Assembly: GCA_964419605.1 (NCBI GenBank)
Contig: CAYQQM010000012.1
Location: forward strand, 1 to 64,000
Length of the DNA: 64,000 nucleotides
DNA from: JABFXX01 sp964419605
Lineage (GTDB): Bacteria > Myxococcota_A > Polyangia > Haliangiales > Haliangiaceae
Reading direction: 5' to 3'
In this document: positions 1-8,059 of the stretch, in pieces
How the letters are laid out: each line of letters starts with the position of its first letter
How positions within the stretch are numbered: position 1 is the first letter of the stretch
The notes under the pieces: model-generated
What the model saw: the letters and a program-made list of their open reading frames with translations, nothing else
The model's database searches: none
What the model was told of the DNA's origin: nothing
Made by a program: the position numbers and the translations under genes

Positions 1-3
1 GTT

Positions 4-738
4 GTGAAAACATTTGACGACTTGTTTGAAAGAGTAATGAACGGATTGGAAAATCAGGCCAACGGCGGCGACTCGTGGCAGGAGGATGGGTTTGGCGCTG
101 GTGTATGGGCTTTGCATCGTGCTCCCGACGACACGATTTGGGCCGGCGGGTTCAACGCGGTGTACCGGTCGTTGGACGACGGCAAATCGTGGAGCACCTT
201 TGCGCCCACTACCAAGCCCATCTATTGTTTTGTCGATACACCAAAAGGGCTGATCGCGCTGGGTGAGCGGGCATTTTGGATTGCCTCCAACGGCCTCGAG
301 GAGCTGAACACCTGCCCACCTAGGGTCATGGCCGCAAGCAAAGCGCCCAACGGAACCATCGTAGCAGTTGGCAAAGCCGGGCTGGTTGCGATTTCGCAAG
401 ACGGAATCGAGTGGAACACGCTGCCGCCGGCGAGTCATGCGGATCTGTCCTCGGTTGCGTACTGTGGCGACCGCTTCTACATTGGCGGCATCGATCCCGA
501 GGACTTCGACGCGGGACAAAACCACGCGTTGTTTGAGTTGCGGGGAGAAACGCTTACGCCGATCGCCTACCGCGGCGGCCAGACCGAGTTCAACGCATGG
601 ACCCACTTTCGCGGTCGCACGTTCCTCGCAGTGTACGATAAGTCCGTGCGGCACTCTGCACACGAAACCAAAGGGTATCTCCTGACAACAGGTCCGGTCC
701 GACGGGGGAGCAGCCCTCGACTATCCCGATCGGGTTGA
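4..738 (+). CDS. Propeller-like (BNR/YCF48-type) hypothetical protein, suspect 3' end
   Basis: The protein has repeated blade-like segments of the type D-G-x-W and I-W-A-G-G-F followed by S-L-D-D-G-K-S-W (residues about 50-65), as in BNR/Asp-box beta-propellers. The GTG at position 4 is the first usable start, but the gene touches the window edge, so a longer N-terminus cannot be excluded. No signal peptide is visible. The last 16 or so residues are Arg/Ser-rich and look like out-of-frame translation. Just after a run of five G (around 701-706) the neighbouring frame reads A-L-D-Y-P-D-R-V-D-P-A-N-L-V-F-R and then stops at about 763, a more natural protein end. That suggests a frameshift or sequence error. 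Function unknown. Confidence 0.6.
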   Translation: MKTFDDLFERVMNGLENQANGGDSWQEDGFGAGVWALHRAPDDTIWAGGFNAVYRSLDDGKSWSTFAPTTKPIYCFVDTPKGLIALGERAFWIASNGLEELNTCPPRVMAASKAPNGTIVAVGKAGLVAISQDGIEWNTLPPASHADLSSVAYCGDRFYIGGIDPEDFDAGQNHALFELRGETLTPIAYRGGQTEFNAWTHFRGRTFLAVYDKSVRHSAHETKGYLLTTGPVRRGSSPRLSRSG

Positions 739-743
739 CCCGG

Positions 744-1484
744 CTAACCTCGTTTTCCGTTGACGATGTCGTTCGGCGATGGTTTGGTTGGCTGCGGTGG
801 TGCGCCTGCAGCTGCAGGTGCTGCCGTGCCTGGGGTTTCCCAATTCTGCGTCGTATTTTTTAGTTTCTTGTATACCAACAAGCCATCGGAATTTCGCTCG
901 CTGTGAGGCGACGATAGCTTAAACGTTCCGGTAACGATCACTTCATCGCCGACTGCATAGGGTGGGCAAATGGTCTTCTTCGGATCTTCTTTTGGTTCGC
1001 AGCGGTCGGGCAGGTTGCGTTCGCCTTTTCGCATGCGCTCCATTTCGAGCTTGTGATACGGGCGAGGAACATCGACGACCCATAGGCTCTTCTCGGGCGG
1101 GGTGTCTTTGGTGTCGCCAACGTAAAACTTGGGGCGCTCGCACAGCGTAGGATCCTCATCGAGCCGTTTCTGTAGGTCCTTATCCGTTTCATTCGCTTTT
1201 CGCACTGCGCTGGCGCAGTCGTATTGCCACGTAATGAATCCATGCACGGTGACTTCGGTGTCGAATAACTTCTTGTTCTTGACCCGGAGCTCCTTCACCG
1301 AGTGTGAGCCTTCGCTCGGGGGTGCGGGAAGGTCAAAGGGAGGCACCGCAGGCAGGTCGACTTTGACGTCGGTCTTTTTTACTTCGGCGGCAGGCCCTTC
1401 CAGCTGACTCTTACTACACCCGGGAACAACGGCCAGCAGACAGCCCGCAAAGATGGTGGTGCCAAGCCCCAGAACATGCGACAT
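744..1484 (-). CDS. Putative lipoprotein with OB-fold-like region
   Basis: A 246-residue protein with a type II signal peptide (hydrophobic stretch, then V-V-P-G-C with the lipid-acceptor Cys near residue 23). The core (about residues 60-215) has short beta-type segments such as E-V-T-V-H-G-F-I and V-G-D-E-V-I-V-T-G-T-F-K-L, which resemble an OB-fold of the tRNA_anti-like type; this is a weak fold guess. Paired Cys residues at C-A-S-A, L-C-E-R, D-R-C-E and I-C-P-P could form disulfides or bind metal. The tail is Ala/Pro-rich. The ATG start lies only 14 bases from the divergent start of the next gene. Function unknown; probably anchored in the cell envelope. Confidence 0.7.
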   Translation of the reverse strand: MSHVLGLGTTIFAGCLLAVVPGCSKSQLEGPAAEVKKTDVKVDLPAVPPFDLPAPPSEGSHSVKELRVKNKKLFDTEVTVHGFITWQYDCASAVRKANETDKDLQKRLDEDPTLCERPKFYVGDTKDTPPEKSLWVVDVPRPYHKLEMERMRKGERNLPDRCEPKEDPKKTICPPYAVGDEVIVTGTFKLSSPHSERNSDGLLVYKKLKNTTQNWETPGTAAPAAAGAPPQPTKPSPNDIVNGKRG

Positions 1485-1498
1485 GCTCTCGTCTTAAC

Positions 1499-3265
1499 AT
1501 GGTCGGGCGGCCCTCTCAAGTTGCTGTACTAGCGGTGCTTGGCGTCGCTTGCGAAGCACCCGCACGGGTGAAGCCCTGGCGCCACGTCCGCTCCGCAGTG
1601 CTGCCGGGGACGGACGGGCGGCTCCCTGAAGAGCGGCGCAAGCAAGCACCTGATGAGCCTGGTACGGGCGCGGCGCTCGCCTCGGGCGAAGGACGGCGAG
1701 GCCACACCCTGCGCATCCATGTCGATACCGATCCTGGGCGGCTGGCGCCTCGGGCGGACATTGCGCCGACAGTTTGGGCGCGTCGGATCACATTCGGTAC
1801 GATCTTTGAACCCCTCGTACGGCTGCTTCCGAACGGCCGGTATGCGCCGGGTCTTGCCCGGAGCTGGCATATTGTTCCAACCGGTCTCGCGATTCGAATT
1901 GACCTGCAGCCCAACGCCACATTTCATGATGGGCGTCCGCTCACAGCGGTAGATGTCCAATACACCCTCGACGCCGTGCGCGACCCGCGCAGCGCTGTAC
2001 GCGAGCTGCGCGACATGCTCGACGAGGTCACCGCAGTCGAGCTTGTGTCCCCGGTGGAACTACGCTTACGGCTCCGTCGGCCCTCGGGATGGGTGCTGCG
2101 CGCTCTCGCCGAGATTCCGATTCTGCCGATGCATATCTACGATCCCGCTGCGGCAAATTTCAGCCCCAACGATCTCGTTGGCACGGGACCTTGGAAATGG
2201 ACCTCGACAAAAGAGGGCGTCGTTCATCTCAGCCGGAATGCTCATTATTGGGGCAAACAGCCTGTGATTTCGGATCTCGAGTTTGTGTCTCAGCGAGATG
2301 CGGCGGTCGCCCTAACCGCTGCTAGACGAGGCGAGCTCGACATCATTCCAGGGTTGATTCCAGCGCACTGGCCGGAGCAGGCCAGCGCACCCAGCATTGT
2401 GGCGTCGTTTCGTTCGCTGCAGCTCTCACCGCCGCGCTTCCGCTATTTCGCGATGAATGCCGCGCGTGCTCCTCTAGACGAGCCCCGGATCCGCAAAGCC
2501 CTTTCTCTGCTGGTCGACCGTAGAGCGATTGCGAAGCGTGTGTTCGGCGGGCTTGCGCGTCCCGTGTTGTGGCCGATCTGGCCGGGAGGTCCCGTAAACG
2601 GTCCGGAAGCCGCGGTGCCCGAGTTTGATCCAGAAGCCGCCGGCAAGCTTCTCGATGCCAGTGGGTGGATCGATTCAGACAAAGACGGCGTTCGCGATCA
2701 GGCAGGCACCCCGCTTCGACTTGTGCTTGTCGCCGTGAACCACCTTGGCTCCTCGGAATCCACGGAAAAATCCGTGGCCAAAGTGGCTGCGAGTCCCGTG
2801 CCTAGTCCGGCTCCGAAATCGGAGCGAGACCTGTTTGTCGAAGCAAGCCGTCGAGCCGGTGTGCTTATCGAAGTGCGCACTGCAAGCCAATCTGCGGTCT
2901 CGAAATGGATTTCGGAAGGGCAATACGACTTGGTGGAGTATATATGGGGCGGAATGAGCGACGGTGACATCGCGGACGTGATCGCGCGGAACGATCGCGC
3001 GTGGCCGGCTCAACCACGGGTGATCGGCGCACTCGAGGCGATGCGAGCGGCGTGGAGTCCGGACCAACGATCGCCATTGATCTCCGAGCTTGCAACAGCC
3101 CTCAACGAGAGCTGGCCCATCGCGGGAATCGTCGCTGAGGCCCCGCAGGGGTTAGTGCACAATCGGCTGGTCAACGTACGCGTTTGGAACGGATGGATCG
3201 ATCTTTCCGAGGTGTCGTTTCAACCGGCGGGGGGGAATTCGCCCACCGGAACGGGGCAGCTGTGA
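1499..3265 (+). CDS. ABC transporter substrate-binding lipoprotein, family 5 (peptide/nickel type)
   Basis: 588 residues. The N-terminus ends in L-A-V-L-G-V-A-C, a lipobox, so the protein should be a lipid-anchored periplasmic binding protein. The body follows the SBP_bac_5 (OppA/DppA/NikA) pattern: F-E-P-L-V-R-L-L, then W-H-I-V and T-F-H-D-G-R-P-L-T-A-V-D-V (about residues 135-155), then V-G-T-G-P-W-K-W and R-K-A-L-S-L-L-V-D-R-R-A-I-A. A calcium-loop-like D-S-D-K-D-G-V-R-D occurs near residue 395. No permease or ATPase gene lies nearby, so the ligand is unknown. The stop overlaps the glnD start by four bases (GTGA), which couples the two genes, although their functions are unrelated on present knowledge. 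Confidence 0.85.
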   Translation: MVGRPSQVAVLAVLGVACEAPARVKPWRHVRSAVLPGTDGRLPEERRKQAPDEPGTGAALASGEGRRGHTLRIHVDTDPGRLAPRADIAPTVWARRITFGTIFEPLVRLLPNGRYAPGLARSWHIVPTGLAIRIDLQPNATFHDGRPLTAVDVQYTLDAVRDPRSAVRELRDMLDEVTAVELVSPVELRLRLRRPSGWVLRALAEIPILPMHIYDPAAANFSPNDLVGTGPWKWTSTKEGVVHLSRNAHYWGKQPVISDLEFVSQRDAAVALTAARRGELDIIPGLIPAHWPEQASAPSIVASFRSLQLSPPRFRYFAMNAARAPLDEPRIRKALSLLVDRRAIAKRVFGGLARPVLWPIWPGGPVNGPEAAVPEFDPEAAGKLLDASGWIDSDKDGVRDQAGTPLRLVLVAVNHLGSSESTEKSVAKVAASPVPSPAPKSERDLFVEASRRAGVLIEVRTASQSAVSKWISEGQYDLVEYIWGGMSDGDIADVIARNDRAWPAQPRVIGALEAMRAAWSPDQRSPLISELATALNESWPIAGIVAEAPQGLVHNRLVNVRVWNGWIDLSEVSFQPAGGNSPTGTGQL

Positions 3266-6129
3266 CTATTCAGTTGGGCAGCTTGCGCTCCGCGCTGGAT
3301 GCAATCTTTGTCGGGCTGCCCAGTCGGTTGCGCGAACTTGGCACTGGTGCCGATGCAAGTCGGGCCATCTCTGATGTGTACGATCGCGAGCTCGCGGTGC
3401 GGTTTGCGGCAGCGAGTTCCAACTCCTCCACGAGGATGGCGCTGGTGGCGACCGGCGGCTGGGCGCGACGCGAGCTGGCCCCGTATTCCGACATCGATCT
3501 CATCGTGCTGCACGATCGCGATGAGGCGGCCGCAAAACTGGTCAGCGATCGGCTGTTGTATCCCCTGTGGGATGAGAAACTAGCGATTGGACATGCGGTT
3601 CGCGAACCTCGGGCCGCAGCTAAGCTGGCCAAAGCCGACCTGGCGACTGCTACCGCGCTACTCGACGCGCGCCATATCGCGGGCGAACGCCAGTTGACGA
3701 CCGAACTCGTTCAAGCAACGCGTGCGGTGGTGGCCCCCGGCGGCAACGCGAATGAGTTTATTGCGGCTCTCGCGGCTGAGAACAAAGCTCGTCACGATCG
3801 ATTTGGCGACGCGATCTACGTACTGGAGCCCAACCTAAAGCAAGGCATTGGCGCGTTGCGCGACCTTGCGACGGCGCTGTGGGCCGCAGCTGTGCGCTGG
3901 GTTGGGCCCGGCACCTGTGGCAACGACGTCGATCACGATAATGGTCGCCTGCTCGATCGGCTCGTGGAGTACGGCCACTTGACTCGACGTCAGGGCGATT
4001 TGCTGGCGAATGCACGCGACTTTCAACTTCGTTTGCGCGCATTGGTCCAGTTGACCGCAAAACGACGCTTTGATCAGCTCACGTTCGAGATTCAGGAAGC
4101 CATCGCGCCGTCGCTTTATCCGCACGCGAGGCCTTCGGAAGGAGAGATTCGCAGTGCTGTGGGACCGGCGGTCGAGGCATTGATGCGCGACTACTATCTG
4201 CACGCACGCGAGGTAGTTCATGTTGCTGAGCGCCTGCTCGAATCCGCGCGAGTGCCATCCAAGCGCAAGCCTCGTATCGCCCGCATCGATGACTCGCTGA
4301 TCACGGTGAATGGCGAGCTTGCCGTTGAAGATCCAGCGCGGTTTGCACAAGCACCTTCGGAAATGGTGCGACTATTTCGCGTAGCGGTCAAAACCAAGGT
4401 TTCGGTTGCGGGCAATACGCGGGACGACATCGCTGAGGCGATCGCTCGCGACCCAGCGCCACTTGCGAGTGATCCGGTGGCATGCCGCCTACTCCTGGAG
4501 GCTTTGGCCGACATCCGAGACGCTGGTCAACCATCGGCTCTGGAAACGATGCACCAACTCGGTATTCTTTCGGCCCTGATGCCGGGATGGGCACCGTGCA
4601 CAGCACGGGTTCAGCACGACCTGTACCATGTGTACACTGTCGATCAGCACCAACTGTACGCGGTGGCCATGCAAAAGCGCTTGGCGCGAGGAGAGCTCAT
4701 CGCGGAACACCCGCTTGCCACGGAGCTGTGGCGCGGCTTGGCCACCCCGGATGCGCTGCTTCTCGCGACGCTGTTGCACGATGTAGGCAAGCCCCTGGGC
4801 AAAGGCCACGCGGAAAAGGGCGCGGTGATCGCCGGAGCCGTGGCCCGGAAGTTCGGGATGCCGGGAGAAGCGTGTGCGCTGGTGGAGTTTTTGGTTCGCC
4901 AGCATCTGACGATGTCCAATCTGTCACAGCGTCGGGATCTATCCGACCCCGAGGTCGTTGCTCGGTTTGCCCATCGCATTGGGACCGAAGCACGGTTGGT
5001 CGACCTGTATTTGTTAACGCTTTGCGACGCTGCGATGACTGCTCCCGACAATTTGACCGCATGGAAGGACAATTTGCTCGCGGAGCTGTTTCGTCGCACG
5101 CGAGCAGTTCTGCGCGGAGTACCTGACCTCGAGGTTGTGGGTGGTGAACCCTCGGGGCGCACAAAAGTCATTGAGCTATTGTCCGACGCTGAACGCCCGG
5201 TCGTCGAGGGCATCGATCCGAGGCTGTTGGTCCAGTTTACGCCGCGTCAAGCTGCTCGCCACGTCAAGCTGGTGTGTTCGAGCGAAGGCGACCCGCGCGT
5301 TGCCCTTAGCGTCCATTGCTATCCCATGAAAGGGCATTCCGAGCTGGCGGTTGTGGCCCCGGATAAGCCCGGTGTCTTGGCGGCAATTGCTGGGGTGCTC
5401 ACCGCTCATCGCGTAGATGTGCTTGGCGCGATACTCGGTCATGTTGATCTACCTCCGCACTCCCCAGGGAGTGCTGCGCGCTCCGGCGACCCTGGGAAGT
5501 CCCTGACGAGGGACGGAGCCGGAGCTATCGATCTACCTCCGCACTCCCCAGGGAGTGCTGCGCGCTCCGGCGACCCTGGGAAGTCCCTGACGAGGGACGG
5601 AGCCGGAGCTATCGATCTACCTCCACCTCCGCACTCCCCAGGGAGTGCGGAGCGCTCCGGCCGGCTTGCGATTGACGTGTTCTTTGTCCGCGATCTCAAG
5701 GGCGAGGCGATTGCCGACGACGATCCTAGGTGGAACAGGGTCTTGGCAGATCTGCGCGTGCATTGCGGCGACGCGCCAAATGCCGAGGGGCTTACCCGCC
5801 TCATCGCCAGGAGACGCCCCGGTAACACGATGCCGCCTCGCATCACTCCCGAAGTGCCGACCGAGATCAATCTTCACGATGACTCGACGCAAGCTACAAT
5901 TATTGAAGTCGCAACTCGCGATCGGGTCGGGGTGCTGTACGCGATTACCCATGCCCTCGCCGAACTTGGGCTCGACATTTCGCTTGCAAAGATTGCTACG
6001 GAGGGAGAGAAGATCGCCGACGTATTTTACGTGACTCGCGGCGGTCAGCGCCTCACGGATGAGCTGGACCGCAATCGCGTGGTGGAACACGTTCGCGCCG
6101 CAGTCGAAGTGGCAGGCGGTGACAGATAG
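3262..6129 (+). CDS. glnD: [Protein-PII] uridylyltransferase / uridylyl-removing enzyme
   Basis: GlnD adds UMP to PII nitrogen-regulatory proteins and removes it, reporting glutamine status. The GTG at 3262 overlaps the upstream TGA, giving 955 residues; the longer frame from 3184 would run inside the previous gene. The nucleotidyltransferase signature G-G-W-A-R-R-E-L-A-P-Y-S-D-I-D-L lies near residue 65, and the HD phosphohydrolase motif L-L-H-D-V-G-K near residue 505. The first ACT domain starts near 693 (A-P-D-K-P-G-V-L-A-A-I-A-G-V-L) and the second near 876 (T-R-D-R-V-G-V-L-Y-A-I-T-H). ACT1 is interrupted at about residues 729-800 by an in-frame array of two 28-residue repeats plus a partial third, so glutamine sensing may be affected. 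Catalytic motifs appear intact. Confidence 0.93.
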   Translation: MTIQLGSLRSALDAIFVGLPSRLRELGTGADASRAISDVYDRELAVRFAAASSNSSTRMALVATGGWARRELAPYSDIDLIVLHDRDEAAAKLVSDRLLYPLWDEKLAIGHAVREPRAAAKLAKADLATATALLDARHIAGERQLTTELVQATRAVVAPGGNANEFIAALAAENKARHDRFGDAIYVLEPNLKQGIGALRDLATALWAAAVRWVGPGTCGNDVDHDNGRLLDRLVEYGHLTRRQGDLLANARDFQLRLRALVQLTAKRRFDQLTFEIQEAIAPSLYPHARPSEGEIRSAVGPAVEALMRDYYLHAREVVHVAERLLESARVPSKRKPRIARIDDSLITVNGELAVEDPARFAQAPSEMVRLFRVAVKTKVSVAGNTRDDIAEAIARDPAPLASDPVACRLLLEALADIRDAGQPSALETMHQLGILSALMPGWAPCTARVQHDLYHVYTVDQHQLYAVAMQKRLARGELIAEHPLATELWRGLATPDALLLATLLHDVGKPLGKGHAEKGAVIAGAVARKFGMPGEACALVEFLVRQHLTMSNLSQRRDLSDPEVVARFAHRIGTEARLVDLYLLTLCDAAMTAPDNLTAWKDNLLAELFRRTRAVLRGVPDLEVVGGEPSGRTKVIELLSDAERPVVEGIDPRLLVQFTPRQAARHVKLVCSSEGDPRVALSVHCYPMKGHSELAVVAPDKPGVLAAIAGVLTAHRVDVLGAILGHVDLPPHSPGSAARSGDPGKSLTRDGAGAIDLPPHSPGSAARSGDPGKSLTRDGAGAIDLPPPPHSPGSAERSGRLAIDVFFVRDLKGEAIADDDPRWNRVLADLRVHCGDAPNAEGLTRLIARRRPGNTMPPRITPEVPTEINLHDDSTQATIIEVATRDRVGVLYAITHALAELGLDISLAKIATEGEKIADVFYVTRGGQRLTDELDRNRVVEHVRAAVEVAGGDR
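5446..5663 (+). repeat. Tandem 84-bp palindromic repeat inserted in frame in glnD
   Basis: Two identical 84-base units (5446-5529 and 5530-5613) are followed by a diverged partial third unit to about 5663. Each unit contains a perfect inverted repeat GCACTCCC-CA-GGGAGTGC, a second GTCCCT-GACG-AGGGAC, and an enclosing GCTCCGG...CCGGAGC, so the DNA or RNA can fold into a strong hairpin. The unit length is 28 codons, which keeps the frame and adds repeated Pro/Gly/Ser/Arg-rich peptide to the first ACT domain. The core GGAAGTCCC also occurs in repeats at 15719, 45103 and 58440. Confidence 0.9.
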
Positions 6130-6147
6130 GGGTAGGCTCGGGGCGCC

Positions 6148-7086
6148 ATGATCTACGACACCATCACCGATTTGATCGGTCGAACCCCGATCGTACGCAT
6201 CCACAAATTGGCTCCGGACGGCATTACAATGTACGTCAAGCTCGAGTCGTTTAATCCCGGAGGCTCGGTGAAAGACCGACTCGCTATCGGGATTATCGAG
6301 GATGCCGAACGGCGCGGTGACTTAAAACCCGGTCAGACAGTGGTAGAGGCAACCTCCGGCAATACGGGCATCGCGCTCGCCATGGTGTGTGCGGCCCGCG
6401 GTTATCCATTTGTGTCGGTGATGTCCGACTCGTTCTCGGTGGAGCGGCGTCAAGTCATGCGTGCATACGGAGCGAAGGTCATTTTGACCCCCGCTGCGGA
6501 GCGCGGCAGTGGGATGGTCAAAAAGGCTGCAGAATTGGCAACGCGGAACGGTTGGTTTTTGGCGAGGCAGTTCGAGAATCAGGCGAACCCCGCGTATCAC
6601 CGGTCCACGACCGGACCTGAGATCTTGCAAGACTTTGCTGGGAAGCGACTAGACACGTGGGTAACTGGTTGGGGCACCGGTGGCACGTTGACGGGCGCGG
6701 GTCAGGTTCTCAAAGCAGCGCGCCCCGAGCTAAAGATCGTGGTGGCTGAACCGGCCTCGGCACAGCTGCTCGGTGGCCAGGAGTGGAAGCCGCACAAGAT
6801 TCAGGGGTGGACTCCCGACTTCGTTGCGCCGATCCTCGATAAGACTATCGCGGACGAGCGCCTCGCCATCGCGGATGATGAGGCGGTCCAAAATGCGCGC
6901 GACCTCGCGCAGAAAGAAGGCTTGTTCGTCGGCATCTCCTCCGGTGCAACATTCGCGGCTGCGCGCAAGGTTGCGGCCACCTCGCCGCGGGGAAGTGTGA
7001 TCCTCGCGATGTTGCCCGACACGGGTGAGCGATACTTGTCGACCGTCTTGTTCGAAGGCATTAATACGGGTTCAGATTCTGAGTAG
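6148..7086 (+). CDS. cysK: Cysteine synthase (O-acetylserine sulfhydrylase)
   Basis: A PLP enzyme of 312 residues, usual length for the family, which makes L-cysteine from O-acetylserine and sulfide. The N-terminus D-L-I-G-R-T-P-I-V-R, the PLP-lysine motif N-P-G-G-S-V-K-D-R (around residues 36-44), the substrate loop E-A-T-S-G-N-T-G-I-A-L-A and the PLP-phosphate loop G-W-G-T-G-G-T-L-T-G are all present, as is the C-terminal G-I-S-S-G-A motif. It starts 18 bases after glnD and may be cotranscribed with it. The two genes downstream are convergent. Closely related beta-synthases such as CysM or cystathionine beta-synthase are possible but less likely given the motif set. Confidence 0.93.
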   Translation: MIYDTITDLIGRTPIVRIHKLAPDGITMYVKLESFNPGGSVKDRLAIGIIEDAERRGDLKPGQTVVEATSGNTGIALAMVCAARGYPFVSVMSDSFSVERRQVMRAYGAKVILTPAAERGSGMVKKAAELATRNGWFLARQFENQANPAYHRSTTGPEILQDFAGKRLDTWVTGWGTGGTLTGAGQVLKAARPELKIVVAEPASAQLLGGQEWKPHKIQGWTPDFVAPILDKTIADERLAIADDEAVQNARDLAQKEGLFVGISSGATFAAARKVAATSPRGSVILAMLPDTGERYLSTVLFEGINTGSDSE

Positions 7087-7105
7087 CCTTTAACGCAGTT
7101 CGTTT

Positions 7106-8059
7106 TTAGGCGCCGAAGATCCGGCGCAAGATTCCAGGTTTCTCGGGCGGCGCACCCTGTTCGATCGCGGCCTTCATTTCGGCGGCAGATTCAAACCGGT
7201 CCTCGCGGCGGTGGGCGAGGGACCGGGCAACGATGTGATCTAGCCAAGACGGGACATCCGCTCGGCGAGTCGCTGGATGGCGTTCGAGCTCGCCAGCCAT
7301 GACTTTGTGCAACAGGTCGCGCTTGGAGTCCCAAAGATACGGCCACTCGCCGGTGAGGGTTTCGAACATCACAATTCCGAGTGAAAATAGGTCAGCGCGT
7401 GCGTCGACGGTATGGGGATCCACGTATTGCTCAGGGCTCATGTACAGTGGCGAGCCCAGAATGTTGTCTTTTGAGGTGAGTTTGAGCTGGTCTTCGACCT
7501 TCGCAAATCCGAGATCGAGAAGCTTGATCTGTTCGCCAGCCTGGGTCTCGACGAGGTAGACGTTTTGACTCTTCACGTCACGGTGAATGATGCCGCGGCT
7601 GTGAAGTACTGCAAGCGCATCCAGGACCTGTATCGCGATTGCTGCAACTCGTTCTGGATCGAGTGGCCCTATGTCCTTGCGCAAGCTGTATAGCTCGCGA
7701 CCTTCCAGGCGATCCATTTCGATGTACGGGCAACCGTCTTCGGTCGTTCCGGCATCGTGAACTTGTACGAACGCTGGATGACCAAGCGCGGCGGTTTCTC
7801 GGGCTTCGCGGACAAACCTCGTGGCAAGCTCGTGGTCGCGCGCAAACCTATGATGCAAGATTTTCACTGCAACGGTACGGCGCAACACCGGGTGTTCAGC
7901 GGTGTAGATCGCGGCCAGTCCACCCAGACCGATCATTTGACCAATGGTGTACTTCTCGCCGAGGCGCTGGCCGGTTCGCAGTTCCGGGCAGGGGGGGCCG
8001 TCGTCGGGATGTCGAGACCCGCACAGCTGGCAGTCGGTCATCGCGGCAGAATGAGTCAC
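7106..8059 (-). CDS. Ser/Thr protein kinase with N-terminal Cys cluster
   Basis: A soluble Hanks-type kinase of 317 residues with no membrane segment. The N-terminus carries C-x2-C...C (residues 10-24), like a small zinc ribbon. Kinase motifs: glycine loop G-L-G-G-L-A-A-I-Y, V-A-V-K-I-L with the ATP lysine, catalytic loop H-R-D-V-K-S-Q-N, D-L-G in place of D-F-G at the metal-binding site, and G-S-P-L-Y-M-S-P-E-Q. D-L-G is tolerated in active kinases. The GTG start overlaps the stop of the upstream kinase gene by four bases, so the two kinases are translationally coupled and probably act in one pathway. An alternative start is the ATG at 8041. Confidence 0.9.
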   Translation of the reverse strand: MTHSAAMTDCQLCGSRHPDDGPPCPELRTGQRLGEKYTIGQMIGLGGLAAIYTAEHPVLRRTVAVKILHHRFARDHELATRFVREARETAALGHPAFVQVHDAGTTEDGCPYIEMDRLEGRELYSLRKDIGPLDPERVAAIAIQVLDALAVLHSRGIIHRDVKSQNVYLVETQAGEQIKLLDLGFAKVEDQLKLTSKDNILGSPLYMSPEQYVDPHTVDARADLFSLGIVMFETLTGEWPYLWDSKRDLLHKVMAGELERHPATRRADVPSWLDHIVARSLAHRREDRFESAAEMKAAIEQGAPPEKPGILRRIFGA

